DNA of 18,205 bases from JALORV01 sp035429805. Lineage in GTDB: Bacteria; Pseudomonadota; Gammaproteobacteria; Burkholderiales; Burkholderiaceae_F. Below are positions 1-7,996 of this stretch, piece by piece (the first letter of the stretch is position 1; each line of letters begins with the position of its first letter). Below the pieces are notes generated by a model. The model saw nothing but the letters and a program-made list of their open reading frames with translations. It was not told the DNA's origin and searched no databases. The stretch is taken from NCBI GenBank assembly GCA_035429805.1, contig DAOMFL010000070.1, positions 1 to 18,205 of the forward strand, written 5' to 3'. A program made the translations under genes and the position numbers.

Positions 1-1296
1 GCGGCGGAGGCGCGCAAGGCCACGCTGACGATCAACATGACACCGCGCGGCGAGCGCCACGGAATCAGCAAGCAGCAGATCGAACGCGAGATCCGCGAAG
101 CGCTGACGGTGATCCCGGGTGCCCGCATCACCGTCGGCCTGGCGGGAGCGCAGGAGAAGTACGTGCTGGTGCTGGCGGGCGAAAACGGCGCCGTGCTTGC
201 CGAACTCGCGCGCCAGGTCGAACGCGAACTGCGCACGATTCCCGGCATCGGCGCCGTGACCACCTCCGCGAGCCTGGTGCGCCCCGAACTGGTCGTGCGG
301 CCGGACTTCGCGCGTGCGGCCGATCTCGGAGTCACGTCCGCCGCGATGGCCGATACGCTGCGCATCGCCACCGCCGGCGACTACGACCAGGGGCTCGCCA
401 AGCTCAACCTGTCGCAGCGGCAGGTGCCGATCGTCGTGAAGCTGCCGCCCGATGCGCGCCAGGACCTGCGCCTGCTCGAGCGGCTGCCGGTGCCCGGCCG
501 GCACGGCACCGTGATGCTCGGCAACGTGGCCCAGCTTTCGATCGACGGCGGGCCGGCAGAGATCGACCGCTACGACCGGCTGCGCAACATCAACTTCGAG
601 ATCGAGCTCAACGGGCAGCCGCTCGGCGAGGTCGAGAAGCAGGCGCTGGCGCTGCCGAGCCTGCAGAACCTCCCGCCGGGCGTGATCCAGACCACGATCG
701 GCGACGCCGAAGCGATGAACGAACTGTTCGCGAGCTTCGGGCTGGCGATGCTGACCGGGGTCCTCTGCATCTACATCGTGCTGGTACTGCTGTTCAGGGA
801 CTTCGTGCAGCCGGCGACGATTCTCGTCGCGCTGGTGCTGTCGATTCCGGGCGCGTTCCTCGCGCTCTTCGTCACGCAGTCGGCGCTGTCGATGCCGTCG
901 ATGATCGGTCTCATCATGCTGATGGGCATTGCCACCAAGAACTCGATCCTGCTGATCGACTACGTGATCCTCGCGCGCCGCGACCACGGCCTGACGCGCT
1001 GGGAAGCCATCCTCGACGCCTGCCGCAAGCGCGCGCGGCCGATCGTGATGACGACGGTCGCGATGGGCGCCGGCATGATGCCGATCGCCGTTGGCCTCGG
1101 CACCGATCCCAGCTTCCGCGCGCCGATGGCCATTGTCGTCATCGGCGGACTGATCACGTCGACGTTCCTCAGCCTGCTGGTCGTACCGGTGGTGTTCACC
1201 TACGTCGACGACGCGCTGTCCTGGCTGCGGCGCAGATTGCCGCACCGCCGCCACGACGCTGCCGCGCCCACCGCCCACGGCGCCGGAGCCGAGTGA
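1..1296 (+). CDS. RND efflux pump inner-membrane subunit, C-terminal part (5' truncated by window)
   Basis: The reading frame is open from base 1 and the first 12 codons continue a beta strand, so the ATG at 37 is internal and the gene begins outside the window; about 431 residues remain. The first 230 or so residues look like the second periplasmic porter/docking region of an AcrB-type (HAE-1) protein. They are followed by the C-terminal membrane block: hydrophobic helices at about bases 720-800, 810-880, 900-970, 1040-1110 and 1120-1210. The motif GIATKNSILLIDY (about 925-963) is the RND signature in this region. Family members are proton-driven inner-membrane exporters that work as trimers with a periplasmic adaptor and an outer-membrane channel. 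The tail after the last helix is short, basic and Ala/His-rich, and is probably cytoplasmic. The substrate cannot be told. The stop codon overlaps the start of the next gene, so the two are probably co-transcribed. Confidence 0.93.
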   Translation, partial: AAEARKATLTINMTPRGERHGISKQQIEREIREALTVIPGARITVGLAGAQEKYVLVLAGENGAVLAELARQVERELRTIPGIGAVTTSASLVRPELVVRPDFARAADLGVTSAAMADTLRIATAGDYDQGLAKLNLSQRQVPIVVKLPPDARQDLRLLERLPVPGRHGTVMLGNVAQLSIDGGPAEIDRYDRLRNINFEIELNGQPLGEVEKQALALPSLQNLPPGVIQTTIGDAEAMNELFASFGLAMLTGVLCIYIVLVLLFRDFVQPATILVALVLSIPGAFLALFVTQSALSMPSMIGLIMLMGIATKNSILLIDYVILARRDHGLTRWEAILDACRKRARPIVMTTVAMGAGMMPIAVGLGTDPSFRAPMAIVVIGGLITSTFLSLLVVPVVFTYVDDALSWLRRRLPHRRHDAAAPTAHGAGAE

Positions 1297-2312
1297 TGCC
1301 CATCCTTCCTGAGCGTCTGCAGGGTCGCGTGTTCGCAGCGTGCAGCGCGCTCGCATTGGCGCTCGCGGCCTCACCGCTGGCGGCGCAGGTGCCGGACGAT
1401 GCGCTGGCCAGCGTTCCGGCGACTTCCGCACCCGCCTACGGCACTGTTGAATTCGAACTGCACGACCCGGTTCGAGGACGCGCGGTCCCGGTGCGGCTGT
1501 ACCTGCCGGTGTGGGATGGTTCCAGCGCGCGCGTGCCACTGGTGGTGTTCTCGCACGGCATCGGCGGCTCGCGGCGCGGCTACAGCTACCTCGGCAGTCA
1601 CTTCGCGGCGAACGGCATCGCCAGCCTGCACGTGCAGCACGTCGGCAGCGATCGCGCGCTGTGGCTCGGCAATCCGTTCGGTCTGATCGGCCGGCTGCAC
1701 GACGCCGCACAGGAGCGCGAAGCGATCAACCGTGTGATGGACCTGCACTTCGCGCTCGACCAGCTGCTCGCCGGCGAACACGGGCCGCGCATCGACCGTG
1801 CGCAGATCGTCGTCGCCGGACATTCCTATGGCGCCAACACCGCGCTGCTGGCCGCCGGCGCTCGTGTCGAACGCGACGGGCGCGTGCTCGACTTCCGCGA
1901 CCCGCGCTACCGCGCCGCGATCCTGATCTCGGCGCCACCGTTCTATGGCGAGACCGACCCGTCGCGCATCCTCCGACACGTCACGGTGCCGACGCTGCAC
2001 ATCACCGCCACCGAAGACGTGATCCAGATTCCGGGCTACTACTCGGGCGCCGACGACCGCGTCGCGGTGTTCGAGGCGATCGGCAGCGACCGCAAGACGC
2101 TGGCGATGTTTACCGGCGGCTCGCACAGCATCTTCACCGACCGGCAGGGCACCGGCGGCCTGCAGCTCAATGCGCAGGTGAAGGCGGCGACGCGGGAACT
2201 CGCCCTGGCCTTCGTTGCGCAGGTGTTCGGCGGGCCCGGCGACGCGATCGACCGCTGGAGCGAGCGCTATCGACCGATTGTTTCGCGCATGGTTACGGCG
2301 CCGGTGCGCTGA
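1296..2312 (+). CDS. Secreted alpha/beta hydrolase (dienelactone hydrolase / PAF-acetylhydrolase-like)
   Basis: This 338-residue protein has an N-terminal signal peptide: a basic start, the hydrophobic stretch FAACSALALALAASPLAA, and a likely signal peptidase I site after Ala30, so it should be periplasmic or secreted. The oxyanion region is FSHGIGG (about 85-91) and the nucleophile elbow is GHSYG with Ser177. The likely acid is Asp241 (TATEDV) and the likely base His277 (GGSHS), a complete triad. The order resembles predicted dienelactone hydrolases, PAF acetylhydrolase II and chlorophyllase-like esterases; the substrate is unknown. I chose the ATG at 1296, which shares its A with the TGA of the RND gene (TGATG); a GTG at 1293 would add one residue. 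The overlap suggests translational coupling to the exporter. The gene is convergent with the minus-strand lipoprotein, with only 12 bases between the stop codons and no recognisable intrinsic terminator. Confidence 0.88.
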   Translation: MPILPERLQGRVFAACSALALALAASPLAAQVPDDALASVPATSAPAYGTVEFELHDPVRGRAVPVRLYLPVWDGSSARVPLVVFSHGIGGSRRGYSYLGSHFAANGIASLHVQHVGSDRALWLGNPFGLIGRLHDAAQEREAINRVMDLHFALDQLLAGEHGPRIDRAQIVVAGHSYGANTALLAAGARVERDGRVLDFRDPRYRAAILISAPPFYGETDPSRILRHVTVPTLHITATEDVIQIPGYYSGADDRVAVFEAIGSDRKTLAMFTGGSHSIFTDRQGTGGLQLNAQVKAATRELALAFVAQVFGGPGDAIDRWSERYRPIVSRMVTAPVR

Positions 2313-2324
2313 CGGCAGCGGCCT

Positions 2325-3578
2325 TCAGGACGGGCGGCCTGCCGCGTACGTCGTCCACTGAGCAGGTCCCGGGTGCGGGCCCTCGAGCCATCCGCGCGCG
2401 TCCGCGTTGCCCAGCAAGCGGGCTTCGAAAAAAGCCTGCACCGACAGCAGCAAGGCCACCCGTGCCGAGCGGTCCCCGGGTGTGGGAGCCGCAGAACGCG
2501 GTGCGCCCGGCATGTTCTGATGCGGACGCTGCGCCAGCAGGCTGCCCTGCTGTGCGCCGCCTCCGGGCAGCGTTGCGCCGGGGTTGCGCGTCGTACGCTG
2601 TGCCGGCTCGCTGCGCGGCATCGAGCTTCCGTCGGGCGGGGGCGCGCCTGCCGGCGGCATCGGCGCCATGGTCCCGCCCGGCACCAGCGTTCCGACGAGC
2701 GACGATGTGGGCAGGCGCAGTTCGGTGACCTGCGCATTCTTCAGTTCCGCAACCATTGCACGCCGTTGCTGCGACGTCATGCCAAGCCCATACGGGTCCG
2801 TTTCCGTCAGCCCATAGGCGACGAGCAGAGGCGTGACGATCGCGGCGTAACGCTGGTGCATCCCCGGCCCCTCGAATCCGACGTAGGGCCCCAGCAGCGC
2901 TGCGGCCACGATCCGCGGCTCGGATGCCGGCACCTGACCGCGCGCCATTGCCTCGCCAAGCATCCACTGCAGCGTCTGCGAGCCCAGTCCGATGCCGACC
3001 GCACCGACGCGCCGCATGGCAGCCGGCGACAACCATGGCGGCGGCTGCCGCTCCAGTGCATCCAGCGCGAAGCGGACATCAGCGCCACGCTCGGCCACCT
3101 CGCCTGCCGCGTACATGCGCCGCGCGGCCTGGGTGAAGTCGGCGCGCCGCGCCTCCGGGCCTTGCCACACCGTTGCGTCGTTGCCCGGATGTCCGAGGAT
3201 CACGACGGCGAAGCCGGAGCCCGCCAGCGCCTCGATCACAGCCGGAGGCACGAAGGTCCCCTGCGCCAGCCCCGGCAGCACGAGCAGCAACGCGCGCGCC
3301 GCCGCGCCGGTCGGCGCCGTCCATTGCGCGGTGATCGTGCGGTCGCGGCTCGGGTCGGTCCACTCCATGTGCCCCGACGTCACGGTGAGCGGCACGTCAT
3401 CGCGCCACGGCGGCGGCGGCAGCGGCTCGGGCTTGGCGGTCGGGGCCGCTGCACCCGCTTCGGCCGGTGGGAGCGAAGGCGACGGTGTACCGCATGCCGC
3501 GGCCAGCGTCGCTGCGCCAGCTGCCAGCAGGCGCATCGCCCTCATTGCAATGCGCGGCGGGATCTTCAGCTTCATCAT
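2325..3578 (-). CDS. Predicted lipoprotein, alpha/beta-hydrolase-like fold without a nucleophile serine
   Basis: The 417-residue product starts with a short basic segment and a hydrophobic stretch ending in the lipobox LAAAC (Cys29), followed by a Pro/Ala-rich tether (about 30-58), so it should be a lipid-anchored envelope protein. Residues 95-300 follow an alpha/beta-hydrolase layout: LLLVLPGLAQG (oxyanion region), AVVILGHPGND, a helix ADVRFALDAL, then GIGLGSQT (195-202), where the elbow G-x-S-x-G should be. There is Gly, not Ser, at the nucleophile position. No clear catalytic His follows TETDP (258-262). Residues 300-372 are a Pro/Gly/Ser-rich insertion before a final helix (about 373-390). 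The start at 3578 is chosen because GAGGAG lies 10 nt upstream; an in-frame ATG at 3599 would leave that site inside the gene. The frame stays open to 5438, but beyond the start it is antisense to glcD. Function is unknown; binding or a non-catalytic role is an inference. Confidence 0.8.
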   Translation of the reverse strand: MMKLKIPPRIAMRAMRLLAAGAATLAAACGTPSPSLPPAEAGAAAPTAKPEPLPPPPWRDDVPLTVTSGHMEWTDPSRDRTITAQWTAPTGAAARALLLVLPGLAQGTFVPPAVIEALAGSGFAVVILGHPGNDATVWQGPEARRADFTQAARRMYAAGEVAERGADVRFALDALERQPPPWLSPAAMRRVGAVGIGLGSQTLQWMLGEAMARGQVPASEPRIVAAALLGPYVGFEGPGMHQRYAAIVTPLLVAYGLTETDPYGLGMTSQQRRAMVAELKNAQVTELRLPTSSLVGTLVPGGTMAPMPPAGAPPPDGSSMPRSEPAQRTTRNPGATLPGGGAQQGSLLAQRPHQNMPGAPRSAAPTPGDRSARVALLLSVQAFFEARLLGNADARGWLEGPHPGPAQWTTYAAGRPS

Positions 3579-3588
3579 CAGGGCGATT

Positions 3589-3594
3589 CTCCTC
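3589..3594 (-). promoter_or_regulatory. Ribosome binding site that decides the lipoprotein start
   Basis: GAGGAG on the minus strand lies 10 nt before the ATG at 3578 and is the only good Shine-Dalgarno match near the candidate starts. It falls inside the coding sequence if the upstream ATG at 3599 is used, which argues for the downstream start. Confidence 0.55.
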
Positions 3595-3740
3595 GACATC
3601 GCGGCACGCAGGCAGGGAATGCGGGCGTGATGTTGCCGCAAACCGCAGACGCGGCGTGGCCGCGGCCCGACCTGCGGCGGTAAAGTTGGCAATTCGCGCG
3701 GCGGGTCGTTCCGCCTGCGACCCGTGATACCGTCATCGAC

Positions 3741-5282
3741 ATGAGCGCCGCTGCCGACCTTGCGCACCCTCCGCCGCAGATGCTGGCCGAGCGCATTCCG
3801 CTCGAGGGCAGCGGCCCGGTCGACGCGGAGCGCCAGCGCGCAGTGGTCTCGCGCCTGCGCGCGTTCCTGCCCGAGCACTGCGTGCTCTGGCGCGACGAGG
3901 ACACGAAACCCTACGAGTGCGACGGCCTGACGCTGTACCGGCAGCTGCCGATGGTGGTGGCGCTGCCCGAGGACGAAGCTCAGGTCGTGCAGATCCTGCG
4001 CGCCTGCCATGAACTGAAGGTGCCGCTGGTGCCGCGCGGCGCCGGCACCGGGCTCTCGGGGGGTGCGCTGCCGCACGGTCAGGGCGTGCTCCTGTCGCTC
4101 GCCAAGTTCAACCGCATCCTCGGGATCGATCCGCTTGCGCGCACGGCGACCGTGCAGCCCGGGGTGCGCAATTCGGCGATCTCCGAAGCCGTTGCGCACC
4201 TGGGCCTTTACTACGCACCGGACCCGTCGAGCCAGATCGCCTGCACGATCGGCGGCAACATCGCCGAAAACGCGGGCGGAGTGCACTGTCTCAAATACGG
4301 CCTCACGCTGCACAACGTGCTGCGCGTGCGCGGCGTGACGATCGAAGGCGACATCGTCGAGATCGGCTCGACGGCGCCGGACAGCGCCGGCTACGACCTG
4401 CTGCCGCTGGTGGTTGGCTCGGAGGGCCTGCTGCTGGTGCTGACCGAGGCAACGCTGAAGCTGGTGCCGAAGCCGCTGAAGCAGCAGGTCGTGATGGCCT
4501 CCTTCGACGATATCGAAAAGGGCGGCGACGCCGTCGCAGCGGTCATCGCCGCCGGCATCATCCCGGCCGGCATGGAGATGATGGACAAGCCGGCGACCGC
4601 CGCCGTGGAGCCGTTCGTCAAGGCCGGCTATGACCTCGACGCGGCGACGATCCTGCTGGTGGAGTCCGACGGCACGCCCGAGGAAGTGGCCGAGGAGATT
4701 GACCGCATCAAGGGCGTGCTCGACGGCAGCGGTGCCACCCAGTTGAAGGTCTCGCAGTCCGAACCCGAGCGTCTGCGCTTCTGGGCCGGGCGCAAGGCGG
4801 CGTTTCCCGCGGTCGGTCGGATCTCGCCCGACTACTACTGCATGGACGGCACGATTCCGCGCAGCCGCCTCGGCGAGGTGCTGAAGGCGATCGCGGCGAT
4901 GGAGCAGAAGTACGGACTGCGCTGCGCCAACGTCTTCCACGCGGGCGACGGCAACCTGCACCCACTGATCATGTTCGACGCGAACGATCCTTCGTCGGTC
5001 GTACGCGCCGAGGAATTCGGCTTCGAGATCCTCGAACTGTCGATTGCCGTCGGCGGCACCGTCACCGGCGAGCACGGGGTCGGCGTCGAGAAGGTGCACC
5101 AGATGTGCCAGCAGTTCGACACCGCGACGCTGCAGTCCTTCCATGCGATCAAGCGTGCGTTCGACCCGCCCGGACTGCTGAATCCCGGGAAGGCGGTGCC
5201 GACGCTGGCCCGCTGCGCCGAGTACGGCAAGATGCACGTGCATGGTGGCCAGCTGAAGTTCCCCGAGCTGCCGCGGTTCTAG
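3741..5282 (+). CDS. glcD: Glycolate oxidase FAD-linked subunit GlcD
   Basis: At 513 residues this is close to the usual GlcD length (about 500). The PCMH-type FAD-binding domain covers about residues 60-240, with PRGAGTGLSGG (98-108) and GGNIAENAGG (171-180) contacting the flavin in this family. The FAD-oxidase C-terminal domain follows, with HAGDGNLHP and GEHGVGVEK, which carry conserved active-site and metal-binding histidines. GlcD oxidises glycolate (often also D-lactate) to glyoxylate and passes electrons through GlcE and the iron-sulfur subunit GlcF to the respiratory chain at the inner membrane. The order glcD-glcE-glcF is complete here, and that, rather than the sequence alone, separates GlcD from D-lactate or D-2-hydroxyglutarate dehydrogenases. 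No strong Shine-Dalgarno precedes the ATG at 3741; an in-frame ATG at 3780 is a possible alternative. No glcC-type regulator gene is adjacent. Confidence 0.93.
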   Translation: MSAAADLAHPPPQMLAERIPLEGSGPVDAERQRAVVSRLRAFLPEHCVLWRDEDTKPYECDGLTLYRQLPMVVALPEDEAQVVQILRACHELKVPLVPRGAGTGLSGGALPHGQGVLLSLAKFNRILGIDPLARTATVQPGVRNSAISEAVAHLGLYYAPDPSSQIACTIGGNIAENAGGVHCLKYGLTLHNVLRVRGVTIEGDIVEIGSTAPDSAGYDLLPLVVGSEGLLLVLTEATLKLVPKPLKQQVVMASFDDIEKGGDAVAAVIAAGIIPAGMEMMDKPATAAVEPFVKAGYDLDAATILLVESDGTPEEVAEEIDRIKGVLDGSGATQLKVSQSEPERLRFWAGRKAAFPAVGRISPDYYCMDGTIPRSRLGEVLKAIAAMEQKYGLRCANVFHAGDGNLHPLIMFDANDPSSVVRAEEFGFEILELSIAVGGTVTGEHGVGVEKVHQMCQQFDTATLQSFHAIKRAFDPPGLLNPGKAVPTLARCAEYGKMHVHGGQLKFPELPRF

Positions 5283-5290
5283 GCGCGACG

Positions 5291-5341
5291 ATGCTGCACG
5301 CACCGCATCCTGCCGAACGTCCTTTCTGCGGCCCTCGATGA
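5291..5341 (+). other. Possible 16-codon leader ORF between glcD and glcE
   Basis: An ATG at 5291 opens a short frame (MLHAPHPAERPFCGPR) whose TGA overlaps the glcE start codon as ATGA. It fills the only sizeable gap in the glcDEF-lrgAB unit. A weak purine-rich AGGCGCGACG lies directly upstream, while glcE itself has no good Shine-Dalgarno. It could be a translational coupler, or simply chance in 55 bases. No homology can be judged at this length. Confidence 0.2.
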
Positions 5342-6405
5342 GCGAACACGAACACCCGGCGCTGACGCGCCTGCGCGACCGCGTACGTGACGCGGCCGCG
5401 CGGCGTGCACCGCTCGTGATCCGGGCCGGCGGCACCAAGGATTTCTACGGCAACGCCGCGTCAGGCGAGCCGCTCGATCCGCGCGACTACGCGGGCATCG
5501 TTGACTACGCGCCGACCGAGCTAGTCGTCACCGTGCGCAGCGGCACGCCGCTGGCGGATCTCGAAGCTGCGCTTGCCGAGCGCCACCAGATGTTGCCGTT
5601 CGAACCGCCGCACTTCGGAGCCGGCGCGACGATCGGCGGTGCGGTCGCGGCGGGGCTCTCCGGCCCGCGTCGCGTCGCGGCCGGATCGCTGCGCGACTTC
5701 GTGCTCGGTGCCAGCGTCATCGACGGCCGCGGCGACGTGCTCGCCTTCGGCGGGCGCGTGATGAAGAACGTCGCCGGCTACGACATGGCGCGCACGCTCG
5801 CAGGCTCGCTCGGCACGCTCGGGGTGCTGGTCGACCTGTCGATCAAGGTGCTGCCGCGGCCCGTGGCCGAGCGCACGCTGGCGTTCAACATGGACGAAGC
5901 CACGGCGATCAGGCGCCTGAACGAGTGGGGCGGCCAGCCGCTGCCGGTTTCGGCCAGCGCCTGGTTCGACGGCGAATTGCGTGTGCGGCTGTCCGGCGCG
6001 CGCGCAGCGGTCGATGCCGCGCAGACGAAGCTCGGGGGTCGCGTCGTCGATGACGCGGAGCGCTGGTGGACCGATCTGCGCGAGCAGCGTCATCCGTATT
6101 TCGCGGGCAGCGGCGCGCTGTGGCGGCTCGCAGTGGCCCCCACGACGCCACCCCTCGGACTCGGCGCGAGCCTGATCGAATGGCACGGCGGCCAGCGCTG
6201 GGTGCGCGGCGAGCAGCAGGCCACGGAGCTGCGCGCGCGCTGTGCTGCCGCGAGCGGTCATGCGACGCGGTTTCGCGGTGGCGATGCGCGCGTTCCCGCC
6301 TTCCAGCCGCTCGAGCCGGCCGTGGCGCGCCTGAACGCGCGCCTGAAGGCGGAATTCGATCCGGCCGGCATCTTCAATTCCGGCCGCATGTTTCCGGCCA
6401 ACTGA
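5338..6405 (+). CDS. glcE: Glycolate oxidase FAD-binding subunit GlcE
   Basis: The 355-residue length matches E. coli GlcE (about 350). GlcE is a shortened relative of GlcD: it keeps the N-terminal FAD-binding fold, seen here as VIRAGGTKDFYG (27-38), PPHFGAGATIGGAVAAGLSGP (90-110) and, further on, GGRVMKNVAGYD. The C-terminal part is short and variable. The protein ends with the FDPAGIFNSGRMF motif typical of this family. It is the second flavin-type subunit required for activity of the membrane-linked glycolate dehydrogenase with GlcD and GlcF. The ATG at 5338 lies 55 nt after the glcD stop and overlaps the stop of a tiny upstream ORF; no clear Shine-Dalgarno is seen. The stop is 3 nt before the glcF start, so the subunits are surely co-expressed. 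Confidence 0.92.
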   Translation: MSEHEHPALTRLRDRVRDAAARRAPLVIRAGGTKDFYGNAASGEPLDPRDYAGIVDYAPTELVVTVRSGTPLADLEAALAERHQMLPFEPPHFGAGATIGGAVAAGLSGPRRVAAGSLRDFVLGASVIDGRGDVLAFGGRVMKNVAGYDMARTLAGSLGTLGVLVDLSIKVLPRPVAERTLAFNMDEATAIRRLNEWGGQPLPVSASAWFDGELRVRLSGARAAVDAAQTKLGGRVVDDAERWWTDLREQRHPYFAGSGALWRLAVAPTTPPLGLGASLIEWHGGQRWVRGEQQATELRARCAAASGHATRFRGGDARVPAFQPLEPAVARLNARLKAEFDPAGIFNSGRMFPAN

Positions 6406-6408
6406 TCG

Positions 6409-7635
6409 ATGCAGACGCAGCTTGCCGACTGGGTTCGCGACACGCCCGAAGGCCGCGAGGCCGACGCCATCCTGCGCAAGTGCGTCCACTGCGGCTTCTG
6501 CACGGCCACCTGCCCGACGTATCAGCTGCTCGGCGATGAACTCGACTCGCCGCGCGGGCGCATCTACCTGATGAAGCAGATGCTCGAAGGCGCTGCAGTG
6601 ACCGCCAAGACGCAGCTGCACCTGGATCGCTGCCTCACCTGCCGCAGCTGCGAGACGACCTGTCCTTCGGGCGTGCAGTACGGGCGACTCGTCGACATCG
6701 GCCGCAAGCTGGTGGAGGATCGGGTCGAGCGGCCGCTCGGCCAGCGACTGGCGCGCGGCGTGCTGAAGGCCGGGCTCACCAGCCCGCTGTTTCCGCCGGC
6801 GATGAAGCTCGGCCAGCTGGTGCGGCCGCTGCTGCCGTCCGGCCTGAAGGCCAAGGTTCCGGCGGCGCAGGAGGCGGGCGCTTACCCATCGCGTAAACAC
6901 GCGCGCCGCATGATCCTGCTCGAAGGCTGCGTGCAGCCGGCGATGGCACCGAACATCAACACCGCGACGGCGCGCGTGCTGGACGCCCTCGGCATCGAGG
7001 TCGTGCGGCCGGCCGCGGCCGGCTGCTGCGGGGCGATCCGCTATCACCTGAACGATCAGGACGGCGGCCTGGACGATGCCCGCCGCAACATCGACGCGTG
7101 GTGGCCGCTCATCGAAGGCGGTGCAGAAGCGATCGTGATGAACGCGAGCGGCTGCGGCCTGCAGGTGAAGGAATACGGGCACATGCTTGGCCTCGACCCG
7201 GCGTACGCCGCCAGGGCCAAGCGCGTCAGTGAACTGACCCTGGACATCGCCGAGGTGCTGTCGGCGCGGGCTGACGAGCTCAGGCACAGGCTCGGCACCG
7301 ATATCGGCGGGCGGGTGGCGTTCCACTCCCCATGCACGCTGCAGCACGGGCTGAAGGTAAAGGGCGCCGTCGAAGCCCTGCTGACGTCGCTCGGTGCCAC
7401 GGTATCTCCAGTGGGCGAAGGCCACTTCTGCTGCGGCTCGGCGGGCACCTATTCCGTGCTTCAGCCGGAGCTGTCGATCCAGCTGCGCGACCGGCGGCTC
7501 GGCCACCTGCAGGCATCGCAGCCCGAAGTCATCCTGTCGGCCAACATCGGCTGCATCACTCACCTGCAGGGCGGCACCGACACACGCGTGATGCACTGGA
7601 TAGAGTGGCTCGACGAGCGTCTCGGCCGGCGCTGA
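6409..7635 (+). CDS. glcF: Glycolate oxidase iron-sulfur subunit GlcF
   Basis: At 408 residues this matches E. coli GlcF (407). Two ferredoxin-like [4Fe-4S] motifs are intact near the N-terminus: Cys25/28/31/35 (CVHCGFCTATCP) and Cys75/78/81/85 (CLTCRSCETTCP). The rest carries two CCG domains of the HdrB/GlpC type, recognisable by GCCGAIRYH and HFCCGSAG. GlcF receives electrons from the flavin subunits and passes them to the membrane quinone pool. The gene starts 3 nt after glcE and ends 4 nt before the CidA/LrgA-like gene. No cysteine of the recognised motifs is missing, so the complex should be functional. Confidence 0.94.
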   Translation: MQTQLADWVRDTPEGREADAILRKCVHCGFCTATCPTYQLLGDELDSPRGRIYLMKQMLEGAAVTAKTQLHLDRCLTCRSCETTCPSGVQYGRLVDIGRKLVEDRVERPLGQRLARGVLKAGLTSPLFPPAMKLGQLVRPLLPSGLKAKVPAAQEAGAYPSRKHARRMILLEGCVQPAMAPNINTATARVLDALGIEVVRPAAAGCCGAIRYHLNDQDGGLDDARRNIDAWWPLIEGGAEAIVMNASGCGLQVKEYGHMLGLDPAYAARAKRVSELTLDIAEVLSARADELRHRLGTDIGGRVAFHSPCTLQHGLKVKGAVEALLTSLGATVSPVGEGHFCCGSAGTYSVLQPELSIQLRDRRLGHLQASQPEVILSANIGCITHLQGGTDTRVMHWIEWLDERLGRR

Positions 7636-7639
7636 CCGC

Positions 7640-7996
7640 ATGCTCGAAGCGCTCGCCACGCTGCTGGTGTTCCAGACGATCGGCGAGGTTCTGAGCTTTG
7701 CGCTGAAGCTTCCGGTGCCGGGGCCGGTGCTCGGCATGGTGTTGCTGCTCGGCCTGCTGCTGGTGCGTCCCGCGTCGGTGGAACGGATGCGGCCGACCTC
7801 GATCGAGCTGCTGAAGCACCTCTCGCTGCTGTTCGTCCCGGCGGGAGTCGGCGTGATGCTGCACCTGGCGCGCATCGGCCGGGAATGGCTGCCGATCGCC
7901 GTCGCCCTCGTGGTCAGCACGGCGCTGGCGATCGCCGTGACCGCGCTCGTCGTCACCTGGACCGCACGCCGCTTCATGCCCGATGACGAGCCTTGA
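7640..7996 (+). CDS. CidA/LrgA family membrane protein
   Basis: This small protein (118 residues) is strongly hydrophobic, with about four predicted membrane helices and a charged end (TARRFMPDDEP). The LrgA/CidA family pattern is visible in LPVPGPVLGMVLLLGLLL and LLFVPAGVGVM. The family was first described as holin-like proteins affecting murein hydrolase activity in Staphylococcus; related two-gene systems were later linked to pyruvate uptake in Bacillus and Streptococcus. It starts 4 nt after glcF and overlaps the LrgB-like gene by 14 nt, so it is translated as part of the glycolate oxidase unit. From that context I infer a role as the small subunit of a 2-hydroxyacid carrier rather than a lysis protein. 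Confidence 0.88.
   Translation: MLEALATLLVFQTIGEVLSFALKLPVPGPVLGMVLLLGLLLVRPASVERMRPTSIELLKHLSLLFVPAGVGVMLHLARIGREWLPIAVALVVSTALAIAVTALVVTWTARRFMPDDEP

Noticed and set aside
1511..2728. 405-codon plus-strand frame over the hydrolase and the end of the lipoprotein gene
   Set aside because: Arg/Ala-rich out-of-frame reading of the hydrolase gene; no domain.
3600..3740. Sigma-70 promoter for glcD (TTGGCA at 3686-3691 with TGATAC at 3725-3730)
   Set aside because: The hexamers are 33 nt apart and no better-spaced pair could be found by eye.
3579..5438. Very long minus-strand open frame continuing upstream of the lipoprotein start, antisense to glcD
   Set aside because: The translation is Arg/His/Gln/Val-rich without recognisable domains, glcD on the other strand is a clear conserved gene, and a lipobox signal plus ribosome site mark the real start at 3578. 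Antisense frames stay open in GC-rich DNA.
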